Shown here piece by piece: positions 1 through 10,498 of a DNA stretch of 64,000 nucleotides. Within the stretch, counting starts at the first letter, position 1; every line of letters begins with the position of its first letter. Source of the stretch: Hyaloscypha bicolor E (Eukaryota; Ascomycota; Leotiomycetes; Helotiales; Hyaloscyphaceae); contig NW_020194557.1 of assembly GCF_002865645.1 (NCBI RefSeq), positions 1,054,001 through 1,118,000 on the forward strand, read 5' to 3'. The notes beneath the pieces are model-generated. The model was not told the DNA's origin, made no database searches, and saw nothing but the letters and a program-made list of their open reading frames with translations. The position numbers were made by a program, and so were the translations under genes.

Positions 1-3000
1 TGGACCCAGGCGCCCAAGGATTCGCTTTTCAAACATGCTGCACATCTTACATCCCAAAATAGCTCTCGCGGCGAGATCAGCGGGGCTACCAAGCAACTGA
101 GGGGGATCTCCAGAGTTGTTATACTTGATGAACAACATTTGGCAGTTGTAGCACAATGTTGAATCTTGACTAAATATCATCGCAGGAATTCTGTTATAGT
201 TATGTGTGCCTAATAATGCCGTTCGGCGACTTCGTGCTTCGCCACGCACACGGCAGAGACTCATGGTATAGGATTTGGCGGTAGAGTCTGAGATTGGAAT
301 TTTACCGTTTTCTAGCAAAGCCGACCACAAAACATCAGCACATCCAAAATGGTGCTCCGCAAGAGCCACATCGATTGGCATTAACCCATCGGGCTGTGGA
401 ATTGCGAGGCACCTGGCCCCTGACTGTGACTTGAGCAGCATGCGCATGCCTTCGCCTGTCCCATTACAGGCTGCTACATGTAGTAGAGTGCGCTTGTGAG
501 AGGCAGCAACATCTACCCTTGCATCGTAATAAAGTAGCATCTCTAACAGAGAATCGTTGTAAATAATAGCCAGTTCTATGAGTGTCTTCGGATCATATCG
601 AAAGAACATGCTTCCTTGCACGTCCCCAGTGGCCAGAAGCTCTTCTCTATAAGAGCTCACCTCTGTCGAGAGAGATACACCGCAAGCAGCAAGGCACTGA
701 ACCATTGCCAGACTCCAAGACACTCCTTCGGGCTGCCCAGCTTGCAGCATCTCATCCAGAGCAAGAAATGTAGCCGTCATGATCGTCCGCGCAACCTCCA
801 ATGCCGAGATGGGCCAGGTATTTTCAGTTGCATAGCGGTAAAGTATCTGGTCGTCCATATAACTGTGCTTGAGGAGTCTCGGTGACTTGGCCATGATGTA
901 GGTCGTATACGAAAACAAGGCCTCGCGTATCGCGTCACTGTCGCGGAATCTCCCTGATGACTGTAGATGTTGGATCCAATATGTACAACAGTATGAGTAG
1001 AAGCTCCATTTAGAAGGCAAAGAGTCAGACAGGAATTCCCAGTCGGTTTGACTCGGCTCATGAAGTAACATCGTTTCTATGCAGCGTCTAGTAGCTATTT
1101 CATTCCAATGTGCGGCATCTAGAGAGAATCTTCCGTCCGATGTTGTGTTTCTCGGTTCTGTAAGGTATTCCCGAACAGACAAATGTGTGAAGACGATTCT
1201 ATTTTTCAAGTTTTTCCGAATGAAGTTGCTACCTTTCCTGAGTAGATATTCCTCATCGATACCATTGATGATAGAGCCATTGTCGTTGACCCTCACGGCT
1301 TCCAGCATCTCACGTACTCGCAGTAGCCGGTGTGCACACAATGCCCACAGAAAGATCCTCTGCACGACTGCCTCGCGCTCAGCTTGGGCGGCATCTAGAT
1401 CTGTTGGTTTACGACCAACGTTCGCGTCGTACATGTCATCGTAAGCTGCGTACAATTTGGCCTTGTCGTCGCCTTTCAAATTCAGAGTTGTTTTTGTTAG
1501 TCGCTGGAGGCCCTTGTCGAAGTCACTCGGTAGCTCAATTCTCAGAAACAGATCGACTTGCAGTTTAACCCATCGAAACCTATATATTGGTTGTTAGCTG
1601 ACGTCTAATGTTGCTTTATTATCCTCTATTGCGGTCTCACGAGAACATATTTAAGTGCTGGCATGTGAAAAAATTTGACGGATGTGAACCTCTTTCGGGT
1701 AACACTTACATGCCTGAAGCCTGCTCTCTCAAGAGGTCGTAAAGAGCGGTAGCCTGATGAAGGCTCGGCATATCATTCTCGCCTCGAGAGTTAAGGGTTA
1801 ATTCAGTTTTCAAAAAGTCTTGAATGTCTTCCGTGGTGTAATCTGCTACATCGAGCTCGTCGATGCGATGAGCGTGATTAAGCCTAGAGCGTGTTGAAAT
1901 GTGGGGTCTTTCAGAGAAGAGGAAGCGTAGGTTTTGTGATCGCTCGGAAACTTCGTTGAAAAACTTTAGCAAATTCTCGAGGTCTGCGCACTCGTCGAGA
2001 GCGTCAACCACAACGATCGCTCCAGGATATTTATTCAGAACATTGACCATGAGATTTGAAAGATCGTTCCGTGAGAGGCTGAGGTGATTCCAGGATTTCT
2101 GCGTCCTTCTCTCGTACTTGTCGAGTATTACCGAGTTCAGCTTACGAGTGTCTCCTGCTAAGGCGAGCTGCCGCAAGATGCAAAGGATGACTGTTCGGGG
2201 GCTGGAATCAGCCATGGGTGTGCAAGAACAGTAGTAGAATCCCATGCAACTGGTTGTGGTGTTCAGAAGATGCTCGACAACGATTGACATTAGTGAACTC
2301 TTCCCGGTTCCTACACTCCCACGGAGAATCAATACGCCAGAATGAGATTGCTCCCAGTTCCTGAATGCCTCTTCACGAAACAGCCACTGTCCAGACAAGA
2401 GGTAGGCGGCGCCAATTCGCTCGCGCATTTCATTATGATCTTCGAATGCATCATGTTCTGAGATCCAAGACAAAATCTTAGATTTTGAAGGCTCATCATC
2501 CATTTGGATCAGTTTTTCAGCCATGGCCTTTAGGCTTTTTGTCTGCTCCGCCATCAGATCTGCCAAAGACCGCACTCCGGATCGCGAAGCTTCTGAGTCG
2601 TGGAGTCTCATCCAGACTTGACAAGTCTCGTCTGCGGACAAAATATTTGCTGTGTGCTCTGTCCACCCGCCCAACTGCATGCTGTTAATGCCAAAACGGC
2701 GAAGGGTATTCTTGCCCAAATAGTCGGCGAGGAGCGCTTGATACTTGAAGATCTCTGAGTACAGATCCACAACAGCATTTTTCATCTTAGTAAATGTCAT
2801 GGAGCCCGGCTCAATGTGAATCTCCTCGACAAATTTGTATCTAGCCATAATCTCGGTCACTTTCTCGAGGCCGTTGAGTGCCATGTTGTGTTCTTTCGAG
2901 TCATTGGTGATGAACTGAAGGGCTTTTCGTTAAAAACCTTCCATCTATATATATATCATTGGCTGGAATATGTTGTCTCTGTTTCTTCTGAAAGGGAGAC

Positions 3001-3441
3001 AGACGAGTCATCTCAAATCAAGGTAGGGTAGGGGACTCTGAGAACGTAAATTTTTAACAAAAGACTCACCGGGAGCAACGTAGTGATTGCGGTCCATGGC
3101 AATGAGACATAGATGGGCGCAAAATTCATACCAACCGATATGATACTGCTACTCTTTTGAACAATGTCAAGAATCGTATCGACTTGGCCTCGCACTTCCC
3201 GTGGCCGATTGCGCCATTTGTACGTCCACTGGCGGTTCGCAACTCGTTGCTTCCGACGTTCCACCAGTGAGGTAGCTTGTTGATCGATGCTTGCATCAAG
3301 GCCGACATTGAGCTCCGCTTTTAATACCGCTTCGTATCTTTGCTTCAACTCTCCATCAAGTTGCGCATATGCCGCTTGCCACAGCTCAGAGTGGAGCTGC
3401 GACCCCGAAGAGGACGTGGACGTTGGGACAGGATCGGTCAT
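1..3441 (-). CDS. NLR-like protein: NACHT + ankyrin repeats + start of a HET domain (partial, 3' end off window)
   Basis: Probable cytoplasmic STAND/NLR-type non-self recognition protein. Exons are about 3070-3441, 1710-2914 and 1-1579. The introns have GTGAGT and GTAAGT donors, and both joins keep frame; the second restores the typical ASGMFRW junction after NACHT. Visible length is about 1052 residues. Residues 1-300 resemble the NACHT N-terminal domain of fungal NLRs. Walker A (GSVGTGKSS) lies near residue 323 and Walker B (IVVVDALDE) near 424. Ankyrin-like repeats lie at about 855-950 (LLHVAACNG, PIDVALAEHH). After a linker, residues about 1003-1052 have CYNC, then GCKMC: the spaced cysteine pairs that commonly open HET proteins. 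The frame is still open at base 1. Seen: the open frame and motifs. Inferred: the HET domain, whose core lies outside the window. Alternative: an adjacent HET gene fused by an annotation artefact, though no stop separates them. The start ATG at 3441 opens the conserved N-terminal domain. Confidence 0.85.
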
Positions 3442-4180
3442 TGCATCTGATAAGGTACTCGTAAGGTACGGGTGGAAAGTTTATTGCCCTCTAGTTAAAT
3501 CATGGGTGACGGCCACGATGAAACTCGCTGAATCTTTTGGCTTGGCGACTGACTGGTTTTGGCTGTTAAGAATCGATGGAATACACTGGAATAAGTCATG
3601 ATATTAAAGGTACGAAAGCATTAATCAAATCCTAATAAGGGCGTTGGTTGGTGCCACGTGTTATTGCCAGGTGGGGTGGGGAAAAAGTAAAACGACCCCC
3701 CACCCGGTGTTGATTAGGGGTGTTGATAAACTTGTAATTGGCTGCCTAAGCTCTTTAAAAATCTGAAGTTATATTTTTTAATATAAGTATAAGCTAGCAT
3801 ATTATAACCCTAGTATTATAATCACGTGCTTCCTAGCTTATAATAGAAATATTCCTTAAAATGGAATTTCAATTTAAGAGAGTTTATATACTAATTAATT
3901 AGGTTCTAGTTTTTTAGCCCTATAAGGCCCTATAGATTAGGGGCTTATAGAGCTCTTATATTTGGTTTTAGGAACTTATTTGCTAAATTTCTAGGCTTTC
4001 TTAAGCTTATCTTTAGGCTATAAAATATATATCTTTTAACCTATTTGATTTAGAAAGCTATTACTAATCCATATTTTATAAAAGATTATATTTAAATAGC
4101 GCTTAATTAGCGCTATAAGGAAATAAAACAAGTATTAAATTATATTAATTCCTTATAAAATTGTATTAAATTAAAGAAAA
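3442..4180. repeat. AT-rich intergenic DNA with a short inverted-repeat element
   Basis: No gene is visible. From about 3730 to 4180 the sequence is dense in TA, TAG and TAA, as expected after RIP. A GC-rich block at about 3672-3735 (GGGGAAAAAGTAAAACGACC and onward) recurs inverted at about 4225-4302. The two could be the terminal inverted repeats of an AT-degraded element of roughly 630 bp. No target-site duplication was recognised. Confidence 0.5.
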
Positions 4181-4581
4181 AGCAAGAGTTTTGGTGTCCT
4201 GTCCGAGCGCCTCTACTTTGAGTTAGTGGCCTTTCGCCCCTAATCGATACCGCTAATCGATACCCGGTGGGATTGGGGGTTGTTTTACTTTTTCCCGGAG
4301 ACATGCGTAAGTTGGCAATTCCAACTCGACTTTTATTTCTTTGGTATCAGAGAGTCTTCAACGACGTGGATAATATCCGCCAGTTGTCTCGGCTTAGCGT
4401 GCCCTTCTTTGCGGAAACTTTTCTTTTTTGGTGGAAGGGGTTTTCACTCAACTGCGCATGTCTCCGGGAAAAAGTAAAATAACCCCCAATCCCACCCGGT
4501 ATCGATTAGGGGTGTCGATTAGGGGCGAAAGGCCACTAACTCAAAGTAGAGGCGCTCGGACAGGACAACAAAACTCTTGCT
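4181..4581. repeat. Foldback repeat: two 127-nt inverted arms around a 147-nt core
   Basis: The arms at about 4181-4307 and 4455-4581 are near-perfect reverse complements with only a few mismatches. Each arm starts with AGCAAGAGTTTTG at the outer end and ends with the TTTCCCGGAGACATGCG block at the inner end. The core between them (about 4308-4454) has ordinary base composition and no convincing coding frame. The inner part of the arm is shared with the repeat block at 3672-3735, so at least three copies of one sequence lie here in alternating orientation. A MITE or foldback element is the simplest reading; a recent inverted duplication is the alternative. Confidence 0.7.
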
Positions 4582-4644
4582 AACTTACACTATCTCCGTA
4601 TCCAAGAATGCGTTTGCCACCATCATGCGTTGAAATTCTTTATC

Positions 4645-5052
4645 TTAGCAATGAATAGAAACATCACCGATCTGGTCAAGAGTGCAGTTCTCGCATGGCG
4701 AGTCAGGGAGATAGTACTTGCGCCGGCATGCCTTTATAGAGAGGGTAGGTAGATCAATTGAGCTTGAGCCTGGTTCGAGAGCGGTCCCATGTCCCTCTTG
4801 TCTCCGATCGAGAAATAGTTGAGAATCTGCTCGTGACCAAAGAGTGAGGTGTTCGGAGTATGGGTGTGGTAATACCAGCGGCAAAACAGAATATAAGGAG
4901 AGTGAATCCCCAAGTTTCATATTCTCAAATCCAAGGATCAAGACACTAAAATTACAGCAGCCAGATATTGGAAAGGCACAGACGCCACAAACACAGATTA
5001 AAAGCCAGACACGTTGCGCGGAGATTCTTAAGCAAAGTGGTGAAACAGTCAT
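4645..5052 (-). CDS. Possible small cysteine-containing protein (135 aa)
   Basis: An ATG-initiated frame of 135 codons. The first 35 residues include a hydrophobic stretch (VWLLICVCGVCAFPISG) that could be a signal peptide or membrane segment, and cysteines recur near the C terminus (CRRKYY, CENC and a terminal C). I recognise no family. The region upstream (5103-5460, same strand) has another short open stretch without a clear ATG, so exons of a single poorly resolved gene are possible. The frame could also be chance, since it lies between a repeat block and the DUF3112 gene. Low confidence. Confidence 0.3.
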   Translation of the reverse strand: MTVSPLCLRISAQRVWLLICVCGVCAFPISGCCNFSVLILGFENMKLGDSLSLYSVLPLVLPHPYSEHLTLWSRADSQLFLDRRQEGHGTALEPGSSSIDLPTLSIKACRRKYYLPDSPCENCTLDQIGDVSIHC

Positions 5053-5538
5053 GTGTATTGACTAGCTTCAGACTCTATATATGAAATTACGGCGATGATA
5101 AATTAAGTGGTGACGAAACGGTTGTTCAATGGCGAAATATGAGATGACGACACCCCCTCAGAGATGAACTCAATGCAGTGGCCCCAGCGGTGGAATTTGA
5201 GATTCTGCGATCTTGCTACTTGCCTTGAGCTCAGTTTGCTCGTAGGGGGTGTTAAGATATCTCTACTCAGCATTAGATTTCCGTCTTCGGCATGAGTGAT
5301 GAGCAACATGAAGCTCGTATCTTCGTGCGTCATGCAGGCCGTTCGGGAGCTGGGTGGGAACTTTCCCTCGTGGCAAAGCATAAAGTCAGGGTTCAACGAG
5401 ACGGCAACAAGAGTATTGGAAAAGATATGAAAGTTGCATATGTGGGTATTATATAGTATGTACAGTCTATGCCGAGTGGTGTTCCCGTCATCGCTCTAAT
5501 GCTCCAAAATCAAATCGCTGAAAATCTACGCAGTTCAC
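5053..5538. other. Intergenic stretch with an unassigned minus-strand open frame
   Basis: Positions 5103-5396 on the minus strand are open for 97 codons with a reasonable residue mix (for example LCHEGKFPPSSRTACMT), but there is no upstream ATG in frame and no family I recognise. It may be the 3' UTR or a skipped terminal exon of the DUF3112 gene upstream, whose stop overlaps a GTGAGT donor-like site at about 5541. Confidence 0.25.
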
Positions 5539-6735
5539 TCACGTTGATGCAGTAATATGAGTCATTCCCATCTCAAGATCCCCACTCTTCTCGACATTCT
5601 TCCCCTCCTCCGATTCATTATCAAACACTTCCTCCTCGCTATTCACCTGATCAAGAATGGTCGGTTTCTTCGGCTCAGCGTTTTGGCCAGCAGAATATGC
5701 GCCTGGGCCGTGGACGCCATCTGAGATGTGGAATCTCTTGTCCACCCTGATTGCTGCATACAAAGCCACCACAATGACCTCAATAGTAAAATTTAAGATG
5801 TAGAAGCAAGCTTTGGAGTGGTACCAAGCAGGATCCGCTCGTGGTCGAGGAACGTAGGCAATTCCGGCACGGAACGCAGCACCCAAAGTCAGAATGAGAG
5901 ACGAGAAGAGAAGAACGCGAATCTTGGTCCTGAAGCGTCCCTCTCCGAATTTATCGACGTGCTCCACCTTCTTGGGAAGGACGACTCGAAGCAAGACGAG
6001 AGGGATGGGCATGAATGCAGCAACCGCAAAGTACGTCGACCCAACAAGTTGTACATCGCGATCAATCCGTCTCGTGTTATGCGACAGCGTGTAGAAACTT
6101 TGGACCATACTCGTTATGAGTGCGATAAGCATTACCACAATCGAAGTATAGTAAATCTTGAATGCAACTGAGAACCATTTCGCCCAACCCCAGTTTGGAT
6201 GTGAGGCGCGGACAATCCGTTGCGCGAAGATCAGGTTGATGACGAAGAGGAGAATGACGCCCGCGGACACGAAGACCTGGGCAGCGATTGCGATTGGGAC
6301 GCTTTTGATGTGTGTACTCCAGACTAATCGCATTGTGCAGGTTACTGTTCGTGCCATGCAGAATCCGAAGGTCATGCCTGACATTACGAACTTTTGTCCC
6401 CTCCGTCGATTGACTTGGAATATTGTCATGTGTACTGCCGCGAGGGTAATGAAAATGACGAGAAATATGGAGGTTATCTATAGGAAGTCGGGGGTCAGCA
6501 ATCACTTGCTCCATATGAGATATGGAGTATGTGCTCCTGAGACAAAAACTTCATTTGCTCATTCCATTTGGGAGATTCTGTGTACGTACCGGGTCGTCGA
6601 GGCCCGTTGTCGGCGAGCCTCCAAGGGCTGCCACTGTGGGCGCGTATGGAGCATGCTGTTGAGTTGACTAGAGAGTAGATTAGCATGTGTTTGTCATTGA
6701 GAGAGGTGTCAACTTACGGCCTCAGATGAAGACAT
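5539..6735 (-). CDS. DUF3112-family multi-pass membrane protein (344 aa)
   Basis: Three exons: about 6718-6735 (six codons), 6590-6667 and 5539-6477. Donors are GTAAGT and GTACGT, acceptors are CTCTAG and CTATAG, and all joins are in phase 0. The assembled N terminus reads into PYAPTVAALGG, then a first membrane helix (SIFLVIFITLAAVHM), then TIFQVNRRRGQKF, which is characteristic of DUF3112 proteins of Pezizomycotina. About seven hydrophobic segments follow, then an acidic cytoplasmic-looking tail rich in E and K. The length agrees with the family as I know it. Function is unknown; members are predicted seven-helix membrane proteins. The six-codon first exon is inferred from Kozak context and frame. 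The stop TGA is part of GTGAGT, so an additional 3' exon cannot be excluded. Confidence 0.87.
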
Positions 6736-7274
6736 CTTGATGGATTAGGAGGTGTCTGTATGTACAAGGTAAGGTTGTGCTATACGAGGTTATTATTGTA
6801 GATCTGTACTTGGTAGTGGTGATTGTTGAGCTATTTGTTCAGGCTATGTGAAAGAACCATTGAATGCTTGTTATGTACCAAAAGACGAAAGTGAATGAAA
6901 ATGAAGATACTATATACTGATAACCTTTTGCTTAATACGGAATACTTTCCGTGACTTAATTGTCATGAAACTTCATTCACCACACAAAATGTGGTGATGC
7001 TCCAGGAAAGTCGGACATTGTCTAAGAGCGAAGGCGCGAAACTAGCGAAAGAATTTTTGTCCACCCAATCACCACTCCGCAGACAGCCCCTTTAAGCCCG
7101 CTCACCCAATGATAGCTCAGGCTGAAATGACTAATGCCGGCCTAGCTCGCTTTAAACCCTTCTCGGCCTGATAGTTCGGTCACAACGGCTCCGACATGTT
7201 CGTCGGAACGGACAAGAACGGGGAAACTAACAATTCCGACCCCTGCACCGATTCGGCCACCGCTCTTTCTGATA
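6736..7274. other. Upstream region of the DUF3112 gene; no gene seen
   Basis: This is 5' flanking DNA of the minus-strand DUF3112 gene, followed by moderately GC-rich sequence leading into the TIR element at 7275. Short open frames here show no family features. No other element was recognised. Confidence 0.4.
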
Positions 7275-7449
7275 CCCCCCGTTCGTCAATACGAGCGATT
7301 GATCAATCGCCCTCCCGATTGATCAATCGTAGCGCCCGATTAATCAATGGGGGGGGGGGGGGGGATTACGATTCGGGCTCCACAGTGGGTCCCGATTAAT
7401 CAATCGGGACCCCGATTGCCTAATCGGGTAATATTAAGGTTTCGGGAAT
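7275..7449 (+). repeat. Left terminal inverted repeat of the 2.9-kb element
   Basis: This matches the reverse complement of 10013-10159 over most of its length. The shared blocks are GTTCGTCAATACGAGCGATT, ATTACGATTCGGGCTCCACA and GTGGGTCCCGATTAAT. It contains palindromic motifs such as CGATTGATCAATCG and a run of 16 G at 7349-7364 that the right copy lacks. The palindromes could be transposase-binding sites (inference). Confidence 0.85.
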
Positions 7450-7559
7450 AGCAAAAGCAGTATATATTAGTATACTTCACCCAAACCAAGCTTTATTATA
7501 CATGCCTCCCACTTCGTCTAGGTGCTTTCATAGCTACCCTAGCCCTTTTTAGTACCCTT

Positions 7560-9610
7560 ACACCCACTTATTTACCTGATTCCCCTTCTCTAGCTCTATC
7601 CTTACATGCTTGCTCAATAGCTACTCTCTTCTTTACTCTCTCAGATATCCTTCCAGCCTTCTGAACTAACGAAATTAAATCCCGATTATTCTCCTTTGCC
7701 ACTGCTTTGGGGAGGGTAATTTTGTCTTTCTTATAGGCCGTACTAGTAATAGGCAAATCAGGATAAGTTAATTATAAAGCAACTTTATTAAGAGTATTAT
7801 ACGGCCAGAGGATTATAAGCTTACTATACTTAGTAATTAACCGGTAGCCCCGTTTTTAATTAGCTTTAGCTAAAAGTATATTCTTATAAGTTATATACTT
7901 TTAAAATCTTTTCCAGAACTCTTACTAGAATCCGAGCCATTTCTATACTAAATTAATATTACTTTGGGATCTATAGGATTACGATCTCCTGAATATTATA
8001 TTCAAGATCTTTAGTACTAGCCCTCTTTACTATCTTCTCTTACTATTTCTTTATATACTTTATAATTCTCTTAGTTAGTTCAGACAAAATTATCTCCTTT
8101 ACTATTTCCTCCTATTCTACTTCCTTATTAATAAATAAGCTATTCTCTCTATTCTCTTCTTTTTCTTAAACCTTAATAGTAGATAATTATTCAGAAGTAC
8201 TACTCTTATTAATATTAATTTCCCTTTCTCCTAAGGCTATATATATACGGCAAGTACTTTCTTTATAATTCAAGAAATTAGTAAGTGGCTTTCGTTTAAA
8301 CCAGACCTTATATAGCATATTACTTTTAGGAAAGGCAAATATAGCCATAGTATTAATTACTTATATAATTAAAGGAAATAATTATATCCAAGATTAGATA
8401 CCAGTATCTATTCATACGGCCCGTAGTCATTTCTTAAAGATTTAATTAGTAACCTTAATAGAGCCCTGAGATTAGGGGTAATAAGCTCGTCTATAAATAA
8501 TCTTTATTTCTCTCTTCTTATAAACCTTAATTACTTTCCCCTTAAACTCGCCCCTATTATTATAGGCTAGAATAGTAATATATCTATTATTATTTAGCTA
8601 TTTAATAAGCTCGTCTGCAGCTTTATCCATAGTCTTAGCCTTAAGCCTACAAATCCAAATAAACTTGAAAAAATGGCATTTTAATTACCAGATCTATATA
8701 TATTCTCTATCCGGATTATACTATAATAATATTAGTAAGTAATATAAATAAAAATCGCGATTTTTATAATTTTTGTAAAAATTACGAAAATTGCGAAAAT
8801 CGCAGGAAAAGCTTAAAAATACAAGAAATACAGGAAATACAGGAAAGACTAAAATAGGAGTAAATTACATAACTTAGGGAATACTTATACAGAAATCTAT
8901 TAAATCCAGAACTATATACTAGCCAGGATAATGAGATTAAATAGGTATTACTCTTATATTATTCTTTTGAGCCTTTTCCTTATTATAATAAGTATAATAG
9001 GTACTTATTCAAGTGTAATTATTATAAGATAGGCTATACCAAAGTCGTTTTATATACTCGAATATAGTATTAGAAGCTATTATATAATTAGTATAAAAAT
9101 TAGTAGCTTTAAGGAAATACTTACTTATATATATTAATTTCTTATAAATAGTAGTTAAAATCTCAAAGGTATTATTATAGCAAAGAATATACCGGGCTAG
9201 AAGGATCTTATTACGGCAAGTATTATAGTATTTCTTATAATATACTTAATTATCCTAAAGCTCGTATAAGTGGGATTCGTACTTAATATTAGCCTAGTAG
9301 TGCTTCTTTGCCTTAGTTCTACTAGGAAGCGAAGTATTAGGATTTTGAAGCCACTATCTAATATTTATACATTTCCTAGTAATAAGAATTTTCCTACTAC
9401 TTCCCTTAGTAAGCCTCTAATCCCATATAGCTTCGTCTTCGGCAGACCAATTATTAGTAGGCTCTTTAGTAATTGGGAAGGGCAAAAACTGGGTGCCAGA
9501 CAAACGAGCTCCTGGAGTAGTAATATTAAAATATTACTCCGTATGCCTATAAATACGCTAACGAGGCGTATGCGGGATTGGGAATAAACGAAGAATTAAA
9601 AGAGACATAT
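7560..9610 (-). pseudogene. Degraded integrase-core (DDE, rve-type) transposase
   Basis: Read on the minus strand, disregarding stops typical of RIP, the segment at about 8640-8250 follows the integrase-core pattern: ILAYNNRGEFKG (second catalytic Asp region), then YYP.SQGS (normally HPQSQGS, followed by the catalytic Glu region), then PYKVWF-like NMLYKVWFKRKP. Upstream, about 9600-9290 reads as an N-terminal region with NNWSAEDEAIWD. Downstream, 7756-7568 is open for 62 codons and lysine-rich, probably the C terminus. Many TAA and TAG codons interrupt the frame, so it is not expressed as an intact protein. Family assignment rests on motif order only. Confidence 0.6.
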
Positions 9611-10012
9611 TAGAAATAAGGTAATTAATTAATTAAGAGGTATAAAAATTAGTGGTTATGCTTGGTAAATTAGTACTTATAGTACTTATAGTATGAACTA
9701 TATCTAGAAAATAAGGAAGTAAAGGCCCCATATATATCTAGAAGCTCTGGAGAAGTATCTTTACCCCTATTATTACTTCTCTTAATGCCTAGAAAAAAAT
9801 TAAATAAACTATATATACTATAGGTATAGTATAAATAAGTAAGGTATAAGCGAAATAAGAAAATTAGACTTGAGGATATACTTAGTATTAAATATTAGAA
9901 ATCTATATTATAGTATAAAGAGTAAGACTTAAGTAAAGTAAAGAATATAGAATTGAGGATATATTTAGTATAAACTAGTAAGTAAAAGCTTTTAGCTCCA
10001 TTAGCCCCATTA

Positions 10013-10159
10013 GCCCCGAAACCCCAATATTATACGATTAATTAATCGGGACCCACTGTGGAGCCCGAATCGTAATTAGCCCCGATTAACCAATCGTAGC
10101 GTCCGATTAATCAATGGGAGGGGCGATTGATCAATCGCTCGTATTGACGAACGGGGGGG
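10013..10159 (-). repeat. Right terminal inverted repeat of the 2.9-kb element
   Basis: Reverse complement of the left repeat, with scattered C-to-T and G-to-A differences and no long G run. Its outer end is a run of seven G at 10153-10159. Confidence 0.85.
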
Positions 10160-10498
10160 AACATTTCGACAATATGGTTTCGGCGAAGCGACGGGGTTAA
10201 TGGAATTCCAATGTGGATTTTTTTTGGTGGGTGGACTATATCTATCATGCGCTTAGGTGCGGATATATCAGGGGAGAGTTCGACGCCTGGTTCGTGGGAA
10301 ATGGATCGAATTTTAACACAGGAGGCAAGTCACGAAAATGCTGAGATTTAGTATGGGGGCAGATACTGGTATCTAAATGCTACCCCCCAAACCTTTGATC
10401 GTAACTTGCAAACACTTATTTTTATAATATCGGTAGTATCCGAATATTCAAGGGTTGCGAAACGGGCCCATAGCATCTCATTGTCAACAATCATCAAA
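10160..10498. other. Short intergenic region upstream of the 302-aa gene
   Basis: GC content returns to normal immediately after the right TIR. It includes the promoter and 5' leader of the gene starting at 10499. An in-frame ATG at 10406 lies in a hydrophobic stretch but is less well supported than the ATG at 10499. No other feature was seen. Confidence 0.4.

Larger units (their letters stand above)
7275..10159 (-). mobile_element. RIP-degraded DNA transposon with 150-175-nt TIRs and an integrase-type transposase relic
   Basis: About 2.9 kb bounded by long inverted repeats. Both outer ends read C6-7 then GTTCGTCAATACGAGCGATT. The interior is strongly AT-rich with TA-derived stops, as expected after RIP. 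On the minus strand, interrupted frames from about 9600 to 7560 read as one degraded protein with an integrase core (see the separate entry). Elements that combine TIRs with a retroviral-type integrase are known as Ginger-like DNA transposons, and this fits that description. No clean target-site duplication was visible. Alternatively, an LTR-retrotransposon integrase could have been captured between unrelated inverted repeats. Confidence 0.75.

Noticed and set aside
2816..3031. Plus-strand frames across the NLR-like gene
   Set aside because: Antisense to conserved NACHT coding sequence and to intron 1; no independent support.
4340..4360. TGGTATCAGAG motif resembling a retrotransposon primer-binding site
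   Set aside because: It lies in the core of the foldback with no LTR before it and no reading frame after it; probably chance.
9270..9587. 105-codon plus-strand frame inside the 2.9-kb element
   Set aside because: The opposite strand, read through RIP stops, gives the coherent transposase N terminus, so this frame is an antisense shadow.
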